A stretch of DNA of 35,681 nucleotides, from positions 1 to 35,681 of the forward strand of contig ONPL01000009.1 in NCBI GenBank assembly GCA_900319705.1, in the 5' to 3' direction. A program made the position numbers and the translations under genes. Source of the stretch: an uncultured Pseudomonadota bacterium. Lineage in GTDB: Bacteria > Pseudomonadota > Gammaproteobacteria > Enterobacterales > Succinivibrionaceae. Shown in pieces: positions 9,118 to 17,283 of this stretch (its first letter is position 1; every line of letters starts with the position of its first letter). Below the pieces are notes generated by a model. The model did no database searches. It was not told where the DNA came from and saw only the letters and a list, made by a program, of their open reading frames with translations.

Positions 9118-10090
9118 TTACTTGATATTTCTCTTTCGTTTCTTAACTTCTTTCGATATTCCCTTAATACTCTTAAGGTACTCTTCTTCAACTGGCGAGA
9201 GTGTAATCTCTTGGTACTTTCTGTATTCTTCGTTTGCTTTTTTCATTGCCTGATCATGACTTACTGTACCAGATCCCTTCAGAAGCTTTCTATTACCAGA
9301 AACCAAAATAGAATCAAGTTGCTCTACATAATCACTCATGTACATTGGACGATGTTCAATAGCACTGATTTCAGCGAGATCAAAATAACCTGAAACAAGA
9401 TTATTCAAAATCTTAAGTTCATCTTCATTCAAATAATTCTTGGCAATGCCTATGTCTTTTAATGCAGGCAATTCACCGGCAAAAGAAGTTAATCCCATAA
9501 AAGGCTTTCAGCATCAGCTCGTTCATATATGACTTCTGCCGGAGTATGGCATGAGCGGCATAATGAAGTTTATTCTGCACAATCTTAAAGAATTGAATTG
9601 ATGTTTCGCTCTTTGGATCATAATCAACGCTTGTCGCATAGAGATCTAGCACCTGACGATAAAGTACCTTCTCTGATGAACGAATATCTCGGATACGATC
9701 AAGGAGTTCTTTCCAGTAATCACCGCCGGAATTACCTTTCAATCGTTCATCATCCATGGCAAAGCCTTTAATGATATACTCCTTCAGGACAGAATTAGCC
9801 CAGATACGGAACTGCGTGCCTCGAAAAGACTTCACTCTATAACCCACAGAGATTATGACATCAAGATTGTAGTATTCAATGTTTCTTTCTACTTGGCGAT
9901 CACCCTCATTTTGAACTGTTGCAAAATTTGCAACAGTTCACTCACGAACAAGTTCACCTTCGATGAAGATATTTTTTATATGACGGGATATTGTTGATTT
10001 ATCACGCTGAAACAGTTCAGCCATCTGGTCTAGCGATAGCCAAACTGTTTCATTTTGTAAGTTTACATTAATTTTAATTTTTACTCGCAT
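9118..10090 (-). pseudogene. RhuM-family (virulence protein RhuM) pseudogene
   Basis: Joining three frames recovers a RhuM-like protein of about 320 residues: 'NETVWLSLDQMAELFQRD', 'STISRHIKNIF', 'YYNLDVIISVGYRVKS', 'RGTQFRIWA', 'YIIKGFAMDDERL', 'DIRSSEKVLYRQVLDLYA' and 'MGLTSFAGELP'. Three lesions are visible: an in-frame TGA at 9938-9940, a lost base near 9548 (CATGCC where CATGGCC is expected) and a lost base near 9506 (GAAAGCC where GAAAAGCC is expected). The start at 10090 gives a slightly short N-terminus. RhuM was named in Salmonella; its N-terminal part resembles a DNA-binding helix-turn-helix and its role is unsettled. Here it is almost certainly non-functional. Confidence 0.9.
9913..9939. 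repeat. 27-bp perfect palindrome inside the rhuM pseudogene
   Basis: Two 13-bp arms (GAACTGTTGCAAA and its complement) flank one central base. The premature TGA at 9938-9940 sits on its edge. Encoded residues around it are 'TVANFATVQ', a conserved RhuM region, so part of the symmetry comes from the coding sequence. Confidence 0.7.
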
Positions 10091-10187
10091 GTTCTGCCTA
10101 AAGAGTTCAGCTCAATAAGTCTGCCTTGGAGTAGAATGATTGTGTAAACATTGAAGTGCCGATATTCATCCGATAAACCAGGAACTG

Positions 10188-10667
10188 TCAGTACGCTGTC
10201 CTGGCCTGATCTTTAAAATATTCGTCAAACACACTGAGGCACTGCTTTCTGCCCAGCTGACGGCGCACGAGGATCTTCTGATCACCACCCTGCATATACT
10301 GATAGAATTTATCATCTCTGAAGCCGATGTTCTCCGTATCCTTCACATCACAGCCGTAGTACACCTCTGCGATATTCGACCAGAGGATCGCACCTAGACA
10401 CATCGGGCACGGCTCTGCCGTGGTATAAAGAACACATCCGGAAAGATCAAAGGTTTTAAGATTTTTTGAAGCGTCACGGATAGCCTGCATTTCACCATGG
10501 CAGGTGGCATCCTGGTTGCCGATCACCTGATTGTGCCCGCGGCCCACGATTTGACCGTTTTTTACCACCACACAGCCGAAGGGACCGCCGTGGCGGGCAC
10601 GGATCCCGATCTGAGCCTCCTTTACAGCCTCATTCATAAAAAATTCATGTTCTTCAGATACAGTCAT
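10188..10667 (-). CDS. guanine-deaminase-like cytidine deaminase superfamily enzyme
   Basis: A 159-residue zinc-dependent deaminase. The zinc site is HGE (H57, E59) and PCPMC (C87, C90), followed by 'LGAI', the form typical of bacterial guanine deaminase (GuaD) rather than of tRNA deaminase TadA. It would hydrolyse the amino group of a purine or nucleoside in the cytoplasm; guanine to xanthine is the likely reaction. GGAGAG lies just upstream of the ATG. It starts 36 bases after the kinase stop on the same strand with no terminator between, so it is probably the last gene of the phospho-switch operon. Whether it serves that system or plain purine salvage is open. Confidence 0.88.
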   Translation of the reverse strand: MTVSEEHEFFMNEAVKEAQIGIRARHGGPFGCVVVKNGQIVGRGHNQVIGNQDATCHGEMQAIRDASKNLKTFDLSGCVLYTTAEPCPMCLGAILWSNIAEVYYGCDVKDTENIGFRDDKFYQYMQGGDQKILVRRQLGRKQCLSVFDEYFKDQARTAY

Positions 10668-10703
10668 GATCTCTCCGTCAAAGTCAGCATAAAAAGATGT
10701 CAG

Positions 10704-13700
10704 CTACTTGAGCAGCAGCAGCGTTTCATCACCGATACTCTTGGTGGTACAGGTTTCAACATAATTTCTGAGTTCATCAAGGATCTGATCGTCATTGGTA
10801 TTGCGCAGGTTGACCTTGGAGGCAAAGTCCGCTATCCATTCGGTCCACAAATCCTTGTTGCGCATATTGGACAGATTGGTGAACAGTTCCTTGGTAAGTT
10901 CTTTATTCATGGCAATGAGCATAATCAGGGAATCGCAGATCCGGTAGTCAATACGGTGTCTGAGTTCCTTGTCCTGAATATAAATATCATCGGTTATCAC
11001 CCCGTCGCGGTAGATATAATCTCCGTACTCGTTGTAGCCGAGCGGGATCAGATCATAGTCGCCGGTACATATTGCCACACCGAATCTGCCTACCGAAGCG
11101 GTAAGCACAAACCATCCGAAGTCAAACCTCTTCATCAGCACCACTGAAAGTGTCGAAGCAAATTTCTTCGGTGTGACACTGGCGAAATTGGACTGGATGA
11201 TAATTTCCTGATAGGCCTGCTTGAATCCGTCAATCATCAGTTTTTCAAAGGAGGTTCTGGCAACACGCTTGGTATTCTCCGGACGGTCCGGATTGGCCAG
11301 CATATGCACGATATCATCAATTTTACCGTTGAGTTTTTTAAGATTGTTGGTAAGCGTCTGAATCACGGAATACACTGCAACCCTTGAACCCTCACGGGAA
11401 AACTCCGCCTTTTCACTGCCGTCTGCCAGGGCGATGATCACCCAGCCGTTGACATTGCCGATCCCGCAGTCCGCATTGCGGGGAAGTCCGTTGTTGGCAT
11501 GCATCTTTCCACGGTTCGATACAGCGTAGATCTTCTTGGAGGAGGTCATGGAATCATTCACATATACCTGGCGGTGCATATGGAAATTATCAACCTTGTA
11601 GAATTTTATATCCTTCGGGGTAGGAATATTCTGCCAGATGATCTTGATTGCCGGCAGAATTCTCAGCACCACTGATTTTGACAGCAGCAGCATTCTTGAA
11701 TTTCCGATCCCCTTGCTGCGGTAGCGCAGTTTTAGAACAAAATTGCCGACAGCGTTCGGAACACCCTGCATGGTCATGGTGCCGCTGTTGAAACTCAGTC
11801 CAAGTTCATCGCATCCCAGCACACTTTCAACCTCGATATCCTTAAAATGATCTCTCAGGTTGATGCGGTAGCTCTGCTCCTGGGTGGCGGTAGGAAGTTC
11901 AGGGAAACCGCTGTGCTCACCGGGTCCGCGGTTTTCAACCTCCACATTGGATACATTTATCACCAGACGTGCATTCTTCTGAACCTTCAGCCCGTCAAAC
12001 TTTTTAAAGGTGAAATTAATCAGCAGTGATATGTCTCCAACCTGGGTAGGAAACCCCTTGAGCTCCATCTGATCGTCAAGGTAGTACAGACCGTAGGTGT
12101 CAAGACCGACAAACTTCACATTGCAGTCATGCGGGAAAATATCAGCGACTGAAAAACTGTATTCCCGGTTTACCAGTCCCGCCGGGAGAATAATTTCATC
12201 ATCCACGAACAGGAATTTGTATTTGGAGTAGAATACAGGATCCGCACGCCGGATCTTCTCACGCTGAGACTGGATTTTCTCATCTCTCTTTTTGATTTTG
12301 CCTTCCTCGGAACCTTCCCCGAAATTATAGTTATACAGCACCGGGGAGCTTTCGTTGGACAGTGTAGGAGGAGGATCGGCCTTCAGATCCAGTATTACAT
12401 AGAGAAATTCCTTCGGATTGTCATTAAGACGGAATCTTGAACCGTTGACAATCTTAACCGATTCCCCCACCAGCACCGGTTTGCCGTATCCGGAACTGAT
12501 ATCGTAAAGTCCTTCGATACTTGTGTTGTTGAGATACCAGTTATTGTTCTCATAGGTGATATTGGCAACCGGTTTGTGATCTTCATTGGTAGTGAACTCC
12601 AGCGGAGTATTCTGGTGTTTGAGCAGCCACATGGACAGATTGCGCCGGTGATAGCTGACGAATTTGGTGTTGGTCAGACTGAAATCCTGCTCATCCCTCT
12701 GACGGTAGAAATGGAAAATCGGCAGAACATGCTGCAGTCCGCGATGACAGAACGGACATTCAAGCATACCGCGTTCATAAACAAACCAGCCGTGATCACA
12801 GCGCGGATTGCTGCACGGAACAAGCAGTTCGAAAGTTTTAATCAGGGCATTGGCCCACTCCTCCGCCCTCGGCCTCATTTTAGGATTGTGCAGTCCGTCA
12901 ATGAAAGCCCGTTCAAACAGGATCTTGAGGTACGGGCCGCATATAGTGTAAGGGGTTTTGCTCGGATCCCCGGTCACCCGCTCCATCGGATGCAGATCCC
13001 TGACATTGACTCTGTTGGTCGGATCGGTCGGATGTTCTATAAAAAGAGCCTTTTCACCCATAACCAGCTCTTCATCCTCGTCCGGATCCAGATCATAAAC
13101 CTTTCCTCCGCGAAGCGGATGACGGTTGAGCAGATACATGTAGATCAGAGTTGCCAGGGCGTGACAGTCGGTCTCCATGCTCGGCAGCACCCGGTTCGGA
13201 TCATCCAGGCTCAGATGCTGTGTCTTCATAACCTCCGGTGCAATAAAATCGGTGGTTCCCATAACTTCAGGGTTGAATTTTCCGGTTACCACCAGACCGT
13301 CAAGGTCAATGATGGAGATCTGACCGGTAGGAGGATCGATCAGCACATTCTTATATGACAGATCAGAATGGGCAAGGCCGGCGGCATTGAGCCTCTTTAC
13401 CGCCTGGGCAAGTCTCATACAGGCGATGATATAGCCCTTCCAGTTGCCCCGCTCGCGGGCATCCAGGTACATACGGTTGCGGATGGAGGCAAACCATTTA
13501 CCCTCCTTCTCCTTTCCCTTGATCCCGCCGATATCATTATGATCGGAACCGTATTTGAAAAAGAAGCAGCTGCGGTAGGTAGGAAGCACCAGCCCGATTT
13601 TTCCGTTGTACATCACAACCTTGGTCGGCCAGCAGTACAGCGGAGCCCAGTAGTCGCCGCCCTTGTTGTTGAATATACTGTTACGGTACAGACCGACAAT

Positions 13701-13874
13701 AGTGTCAAGACGGTCAATCAGCTTTTCCTTATCAAGCTTGCCGCTGCGGTAGAAGGCAATAACATAGGATTTATCGGGGCTGAAATAAACATCCTTCATT
13801 TCACCCTTACCGATAATTTTGGAATCTTCAAACTCTACAATTGAGCCGTCCAAAGCTCTTAACTGAATAATCAT
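10704..13874 (-). CDS. Ser/Thr kinase with zinc ribbon, FHA-like, Ig-like and degenerate PP2C domains
   Basis: A 1056-residue cytoplasmic signalling protein. Residues 1-350 are a kinase: Gly loop IGKGEMKDVY (21-30), catalytic HSDLSYKN (H169, D171, N176), metal site DLDG (D190) and APE 212-214. The expected beta-3 lysine is not obvious (VIAFYR at 38-43). A four-Cys zinc ribbon follows (C354, C359, C373, C376). Residues about 405-500 resemble an FHA domain ('WYLNNTSIEG', 'VGESVKIVNG'). Two Ig-like modules span about 565-640 and 660-740. Residues 770-1056 are PP2C-like but degenerate: D802 and D818 remain, while the GDG site reads GRF (929-931) and the second DG site reads 'IAMNKE' (987-992). 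It starts 11 bases after the active-looking phosphatase gene. It resembles the kinase of TerY-P triads but is much longer. Confidence 0.85.
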   Translation of the reverse strand: MIIQLRALDGSIVEFEDSKIIGKGEMKDVYFSPDKSYVIAFYRSGKLDKEKLIDRLDTIVGLYRNSIFNNKGGDYWAPLYCWPTKVVMYNGKIGLVLPTYRSCFFFKYGSDHNDIGGIKGKEKEGKWFASIRNRMYLDARERGNWKGYIIACMRLAQAVKRLNAAGLAHSDLSYKNVLIDPPTGQISIIDLDGLVVTGKFNPEVMGTTDFIAPEVMKTQHLSLDDPNRVLPSMETDCHALATLIYMYLLNRHPLRGGKVYDLDPDEDEELVMGEKALFIEHPTDPTNRVNVRDLHPMERVTGDPSKTPYTICGPYLKILFERAFIDGLHNPKMRPRAEEWANALIKTFELLVPCSNPRCDHGWFVYERGMLECPFCHRGLQHVLPIFHFYRQRDEQDFSLTNTKFVSYHRRNLSMWLLKHQNTPLEFTTNEDHKPVANITYENNNWYLNNTSIEGLYDISSGYGKPVLVGESVKIVNGSRFRLNDNPKEFLYVILDLKADPPPTLSNESSPVLYNYNFGEGSEEGKIKKRDEKIQSQREKIRRADPVFYSKYKFLFVDDEIILPAGLVNREYSFSVADIFPHDCNVKFVGLDTYGLYYLDDQMELKGFPTQVGDISLLINFTFKKFDGLKVQKNARLVINVSNVEVENRGPGEHSGFPELPTATQEQSYRINLRDHFKDIEVESVLGCDELGLSFNSGTMTMQGVPNAVGNFVLKLRYRSKGIGNSRMLLLSKSVVLRILPAIKIIWQNIPTPKDIKFYKVDNFHMHRQVYVNDSMTSSKKIYAVSNRGKMHANNGLPRNADCGIGNVNGWVIIALADGSEKAEFSREGSRVAVYSVIQTLTNNLKKLNGKIDDIVHMLANPDRPENTKRVARTSFEKLMIDGFKQAYQEIIIQSNFASVTPKKFASTLSVVLMKRFDFGWFVLTASVGRFGVAICTGDYDLIPLGYNEYGDYIYRDGVITDDIYIQDKELRHRIDYRICDSLIMLIAMNKELTKELFTNLSNMRNKDLWTEWIADFASKVNLRNTNDDQILDELRNYVETCTTKSIGDETLLLLK

Positions 13875-13885
13875 AATTCATCCGT

Positions 13886-15343
13886 TTAAAAGATCACAAC
13901 CACGGTGCGATCGTCATGATTGCCGATTGACCAGAAATCCAGATAATCAAGCAGCTGTTTCTCTAGTTCATCATTACACCCGAACAGTTCCACCTGTTCT
14001 CTCAGCGTGTTGAAAAATTTCACCCAGCAGCGTGAATCATTAAGATTCCTGTCGGATTCAAACTTCGGATCAGAAACCCCGTCGGTCATAAGAAGCAGCG
14101 CATCGAAATCCTTTACCAGTTTCACCACGATCCTGCTGCGTACATCCTCGATATCGGTAATACCCTCGGTGGTAATGAATCTGGTCTGACCGAAATATTT
14201 TCCCTCATCAGGATTACAGAGGATTGCCGCGGTATTGTGCTGAAGATCCACCATACCGATGGCTCCGTCACCGACATTATAGGAGAAAACCAGCCAGCCG
14301 TAGCGGGTTTTTCTGCACAGTGTAATCAGACAGGTTGAAGCAAAACTGTCCGCCGTGGCATCTTCCAGCTGCTCGGCCTCCTTTCTGAATCTGGCGATGG
14401 TTTTCACCAGCACGGATCTGATAATCACGGATACCTGCTGTTTCAAGGCAGTCTCCAGATCCTCCGCATCCCCCTCCACCCTGAAGGTTGCCAGTACACC
14501 GTCCACCGTCTGATTGAAGGCACTGTCATTCAGAAAATCACTGAGAGTTGATCCAATTACCTCCACCAGGATCCTTGATCCTTCGCGGGAATACCTGGCG
14601 GAACCGGCACCGTCACAGACAGCAGCCGCATACCAGCCGAATTTGTCAAAATAATTGATATAGAAATCATCATCGCGGAACTTGCCGTCATAGGCATGGG
14701 ATCTGCCGCGCTTGCTTGCGGCAACCATGTTTTTCAGTCCAAGCTGCTTGAACTCGTCAACAATAACAGACTTACTGTCCTCATTTGACTTAGGGAACAG
14801 AGAGCCTGCCGGAGGTTCTGTCTCCTTCCACAGCGTGATTACATTAATGGTCAGCAGTTTGGAGAACGGATTGCCCTTGAGATTGAACTGAATGCCGACC
14901 TGGAAACTGCCCAGATGCTCAGGAACCCCTTCTATGGTGCAGTCCCTGCTGTTGTAGTACAGCCCGATGCTTTCAAGTCCGACTATTTTAAAACTGCCGA
15001 AGGCTGAAAGCGGTACTATATTCTTCAGATCATAGTAATAGGATATGTTTACAATGGCCTGATCCAGCTCGTTGATCGACAGCAGTTTGAACAGTTTCTG
15101 CTGCACATCGGATTCATTTTTAACCTTTGTACGCTTGCCGCTAAGCAGGTTGATAACCCTGGGATCATATCTGGTGAAACTTTTGGAGATGGTACGATCC
15201 TCGAAACCGGCAGGAAGTTCATCCTCCGGCTGTTCAAGAAAATCTATGTTCTCCTCGCTGACCACGTATACGTTGTTACGCGGCTGCTCGCGGTTTCCCG
15301 ACAGATCGAACTCATCGATATTGACAGTTGTGCTGTTCTGCAT
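13886..15343 (-). CDS. PP2C-type Ser/Thr phosphatase with N-terminal Ig-like module
   Basis: A 485-residue phosphatase likely to reverse phosphorylation by the downstream kinase. The PP2C domain (about 200-485) keeps the metal residues: RDDD (223-226), DGAG (D244, G245), VGDG (357-360), TDGVSD (D421) and GNHDDRT (D477, D478). Residues 95-170 form an Ig-like module with the pattern VGLxxxGLYY and EGVPxxxG that recurs twice in the kinase protein. The first 90 residues look disordered and acidic. Several blocks (SREGSR, FAST, YGWLVFS) match the degenerate domain of the kinase, showing a duplication. It is 13 bases after the VWA gene and 11 bases before the kinase, with GGAGCG before the ATG. It corresponds to the PP2C member of the TerY-P triad. 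Confidence 0.9.
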   Translation of the reverse strand: MQNSTTVNIDEFDLSGNREQPRNNVYVVSEENIDFLEQPEDELPAGFEDRTISKSFTRYDPRVINLLSGKRTKVKNESDVQQKLFKLLSINELDQAIVNISYYYDLKNIVPLSAFGSFKIVGLESIGLYYNSRDCTIEGVPEHLGSFQVGIQFNLKGNPFSKLLTINVITLWKETEPPAGSLFPKSNEDSKSVIVDEFKQLGLKNMVAASKRGRSHAYDGKFRDDDFYINYFDKFGWYAAAVCDGAGSARYSREGSRILVEVIGSTLSDFLNDSAFNQTVDGVLATFRVEGDAEDLETALKQQVSVIIRSVLVKTIARFRKEAEQLEDATADSFASTCLITLCRKTRYGWLVFSYNVGDGAIGMVDLQHNTAAILCNPDEGKYFGQTRFITTEGITDIEDVRSRIVVKLVKDFDALLLMTDGVSDPKFESDRNLNDSRCWVKFFNTLREQVELFGCNDELEKQLLDYLDFWSIGNHDDRTVVVIF

Positions 15344-15356
15344 AGGCGCTCCGCGG

Positions 15357-16370
15357 TTAACCGATGGTACGGTTGATATTGATACCTACATTGGCAATGC
15401 CGAAGAAGGAATGCTTGCCGCAGTGCGGGCATACATTAACCTGATTGTTCTTCACGCACAGCACACCGCCGCAGCTGCAGATCCCGATGGCGCTGTCATT
15501 GCCGCAGATCGGACAGGTCGGATGACCGAACAGGTGGTCGGTATTAATCTTCAGATTGTGATAACCCTCGGCTGAAAGTTCAAAGTAATCGTCATCAACC
15601 GGATAAGCCCCCTCAAGGGTGTAGTCACTGCTGTCCTTGCTGTTTTTCTGGTACTTGATCAGATAGTAGTTGCCGGTTGTCTGACATTTGGAAAGGATCA
15701 CAATATAGTTGTCATCCACCACCACCGAATCATCCCCGTGAACCTTCTTGACCACATTGCTGCTGTTGCTGCGGTTGATATCATTTTCAGTGGTCTGGGA
15801 TACACTCTTGCTGGAGGAGTTTATTGACTGGGAAATCCAGTCAAAGAACTGTTCAAAGGAACTCGGATCGGTGTTTTCAAGGATATAGACATTGTCGGTG
15901 AACTCCCTGAGGATCTTGGTATCAACGTTGTTACCTATGGAAACCGCCACACACAGCACCGATTCACTGTATTTTTCACGCCATTTCTTTGCCGCCTCCT
16001 GATAGCGGTCGGTAGGAGTTCCGTCAGTGAAGATGAACACAATCGGACGCCAGTCGCCCTTCTCCTCGTAGGTGTTCTTCTTGACGCACTGATCAATATC
16101 CTTCATCAGGAATTCCAGTGCATTGCCAAGTGAGGTACCGCCGCCCACGGGCAGATGAACGGAGCTGAGCCGGTAAAGTTCGGCCATGGAAAGAAGTTTT
16201 TTGGTTTTTCCTGCAAAGGCAATAACCGACAGTACCGTGGTCTCCAGGGCATAGGGGCTCTGTTTCAGGGTCCTTATTATCGTCGTTATACCTTCTTCCA
16301 CGCATTTTATCGGTTTGCCAACCATTGATTCCGAGCAGTCGATCACTAGGTAAATAGGTAATCTTCTCAT
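15357..16370 (-). CDS. VWA domain protein with C-terminal TerY-C-like zinc ribbon
   Basis: A 337-residue protein. Residues 1-185 are a von Willebrand A domain with a complete metal-ion-dependent adhesion site: DCSES (D11, S13, S15), T79 in GGGTSLG and D116 in TDGTPTD. Residues about 185-280 form a Ser/Asn-rich linker and a beta-rich segment. The tail carries C286, C289, C298, C300, C305, C314 and C317, matching the TerY-C type metal-binding domain. No signal peptide is seen, so it acts in the cytoplasm, probably as an adaptor that gathers kinase, phosphatase and client. AGGAG lies about 11 bases before the ATG. A 117-base AT-rich gap separates it from the first VWA gene. Confidence 0.9.
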   Translation of the reverse strand: MRRLPIYLVIDCSESMVGKPIKCVEEGITTIIRTLKQSPYALETTVLSVIAFAGKTKKLLSMAELYRLSSVHLPVGGGTSLGNALEFLMKDIDQCVKKNTYEEKGDWRPIVFIFTDGTPTDRYQEAAKKWREKYSESVLCVAVSIGNNVDTKILREFTDNVYILENTDPSSFEQFFDWISQSINSSSKSVSQTTENDINRSNSSNVVKKVHGDDSVVVDDNYIVILSKCQTTGNYYLIKYQKNSKDSSDYTLEGAYPVDDDYFELSAEGYHNLKINTDHLFGHPTCPICGNDSAIGICSCGGVLCVKNNQVNVCPHCGKHSFFGIANVGININRTIG

Positions 16371-16487
16371 GAGTAATCACTCCTGATCTGTTTTATCCTC
16401 TTCCGTCTTGAGGCGGTTATTATAATAATTTTTTATAGTAATATTTTATTTTCAGGTATTTCTCAATCTGTATTCCGGCCGGAAGTA

Positions 16488-17033
16488 CTATTTCTCCACC
16501 CTCATTGCATAGGACATCAGCACAGTACTGTCGGCCGTATCCAGCGTCACAATGTTCTCACTGATATCAGCCAGCCACGGATCTGTAACCTTGGCCTCCT
16601 GGTTCGCCAGGCATACCACAACAGAAGAGATATTCTGGTTGCGCAGCAGCAGAAGCCCCTGTGCATACTCATCGGTGGGTTCACCGTCGGTGATTACAAA
16701 AATAATCGGTTTCCAGGTTTCTATTCTCACCTTCTCATTGTCGAGCTGGTGCTGTGCAACCTCGGTCGCCGCCAGGGTAAAGGCATCACCCAGGGCGGTG
16801 CATCCGCTGCAGTTGAGCTGAGGCATGACAAAATCCTCGATATCGGTGAGAGGGGTAAGCAGTTCGGCCTTGTCACCGAACGTGATAAGAGAGAAATTAA
16901 CCTTCTGGAATGTGGAGAGACTTCGCCTGAACGCTGCAATAATCACCTGCAGTCCGTTCTGCAGAGCCATTATCGGTTCACCGTGCATCGATCCAGAAGT
17001 ATCAAGCAGTATGTAGATCGGCAATCCTTCCAT
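16488..17033 (-). CDS. TerY-like VWA domain protein
   Basis: A 181-residue single-domain von Willebrand A protein of the TerY type. The metal site is intact: DTSGS (D11, S13, S15), T79 in GCTALG and D116 in TDGEPTD, at the same positions as in the neighbouring longer VWA protein. It has no zinc ribbon and no signal peptide. It is the first gene of the five-gene minus-strand block. AAGGA precedes the ATG at good spacing and a candidate promoter lies at 17073-17102. TerY proteins associate with PP2C phosphatases and kinases in tellurite-resistance-like stress systems; no terABCDE genes are present in this window. Confidence 0.88.
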   Translation of the reverse strand: MEGLPIYILLDTSGSMHGEPIMALQNGLQVIIAAFRRSLSTFQKVNFSLITFGDKAELLTPLTDIEDFVMPQLNCSGCTALGDAFTLAATEVAQHQLDNEKVRIETWKPIIFVITDGEPTDEYAQGLLLLRNQNISSVVVCLANQEAKVTDPWLADISENIVTLDTADSTVLMSYAMRVEK

Positions 17034-17072
17034 ATATTCCTTTTTTCCGGCAGGGAGATAATAAAATCAAGA

Positions 17073-17102
17073 TATAAAAATACTTCTGTCATTTTATTAC
17101 AA
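17073..17102 (-). promoter_or_regulatory. candidate sigma70 promoter for the VWA/PP2C/kinase operon
   Basis: On the minus strand TTGTAA (17102-17097) and TTTATA (17078-17073) are separated by 18 bases. The predicted leader to the TerY-like ATG is about 30 bases and includes AAGGA. A plausible but unproven match. Confidence 0.4.
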
Positions 17103-17283
17103 CCGGCGCCGCAGTCCTATAAATTACGCGTTTGCGATGTAAAAACTGTGTTAAAGGTTACAAAGTTCACCAAGTATTGAGCCGGTTTTCTGATCCGGTA
17201 CCATATATTGTACATTTTGCATACTGAAGACAGTGCACAGCACCGGAGGAACTCAGTACCTTTCCGCACTGCCGGGATTGATT

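Noticed and set aside
12576..13358. 260-codon frame antisense to the kinase gene
   Set aside because: It lies wholly inside the kinase on the other strand and its residues show no domain; the kinase frame has clear motifs.
10188..17033. Operon read as an eukaryote-like type VI secretion phospho-switch
   Set aside because: No secretion genes in the window; VWA proteins with TerY-type metal sites and a TerY-C-like tail fit the TerY-P triad better.
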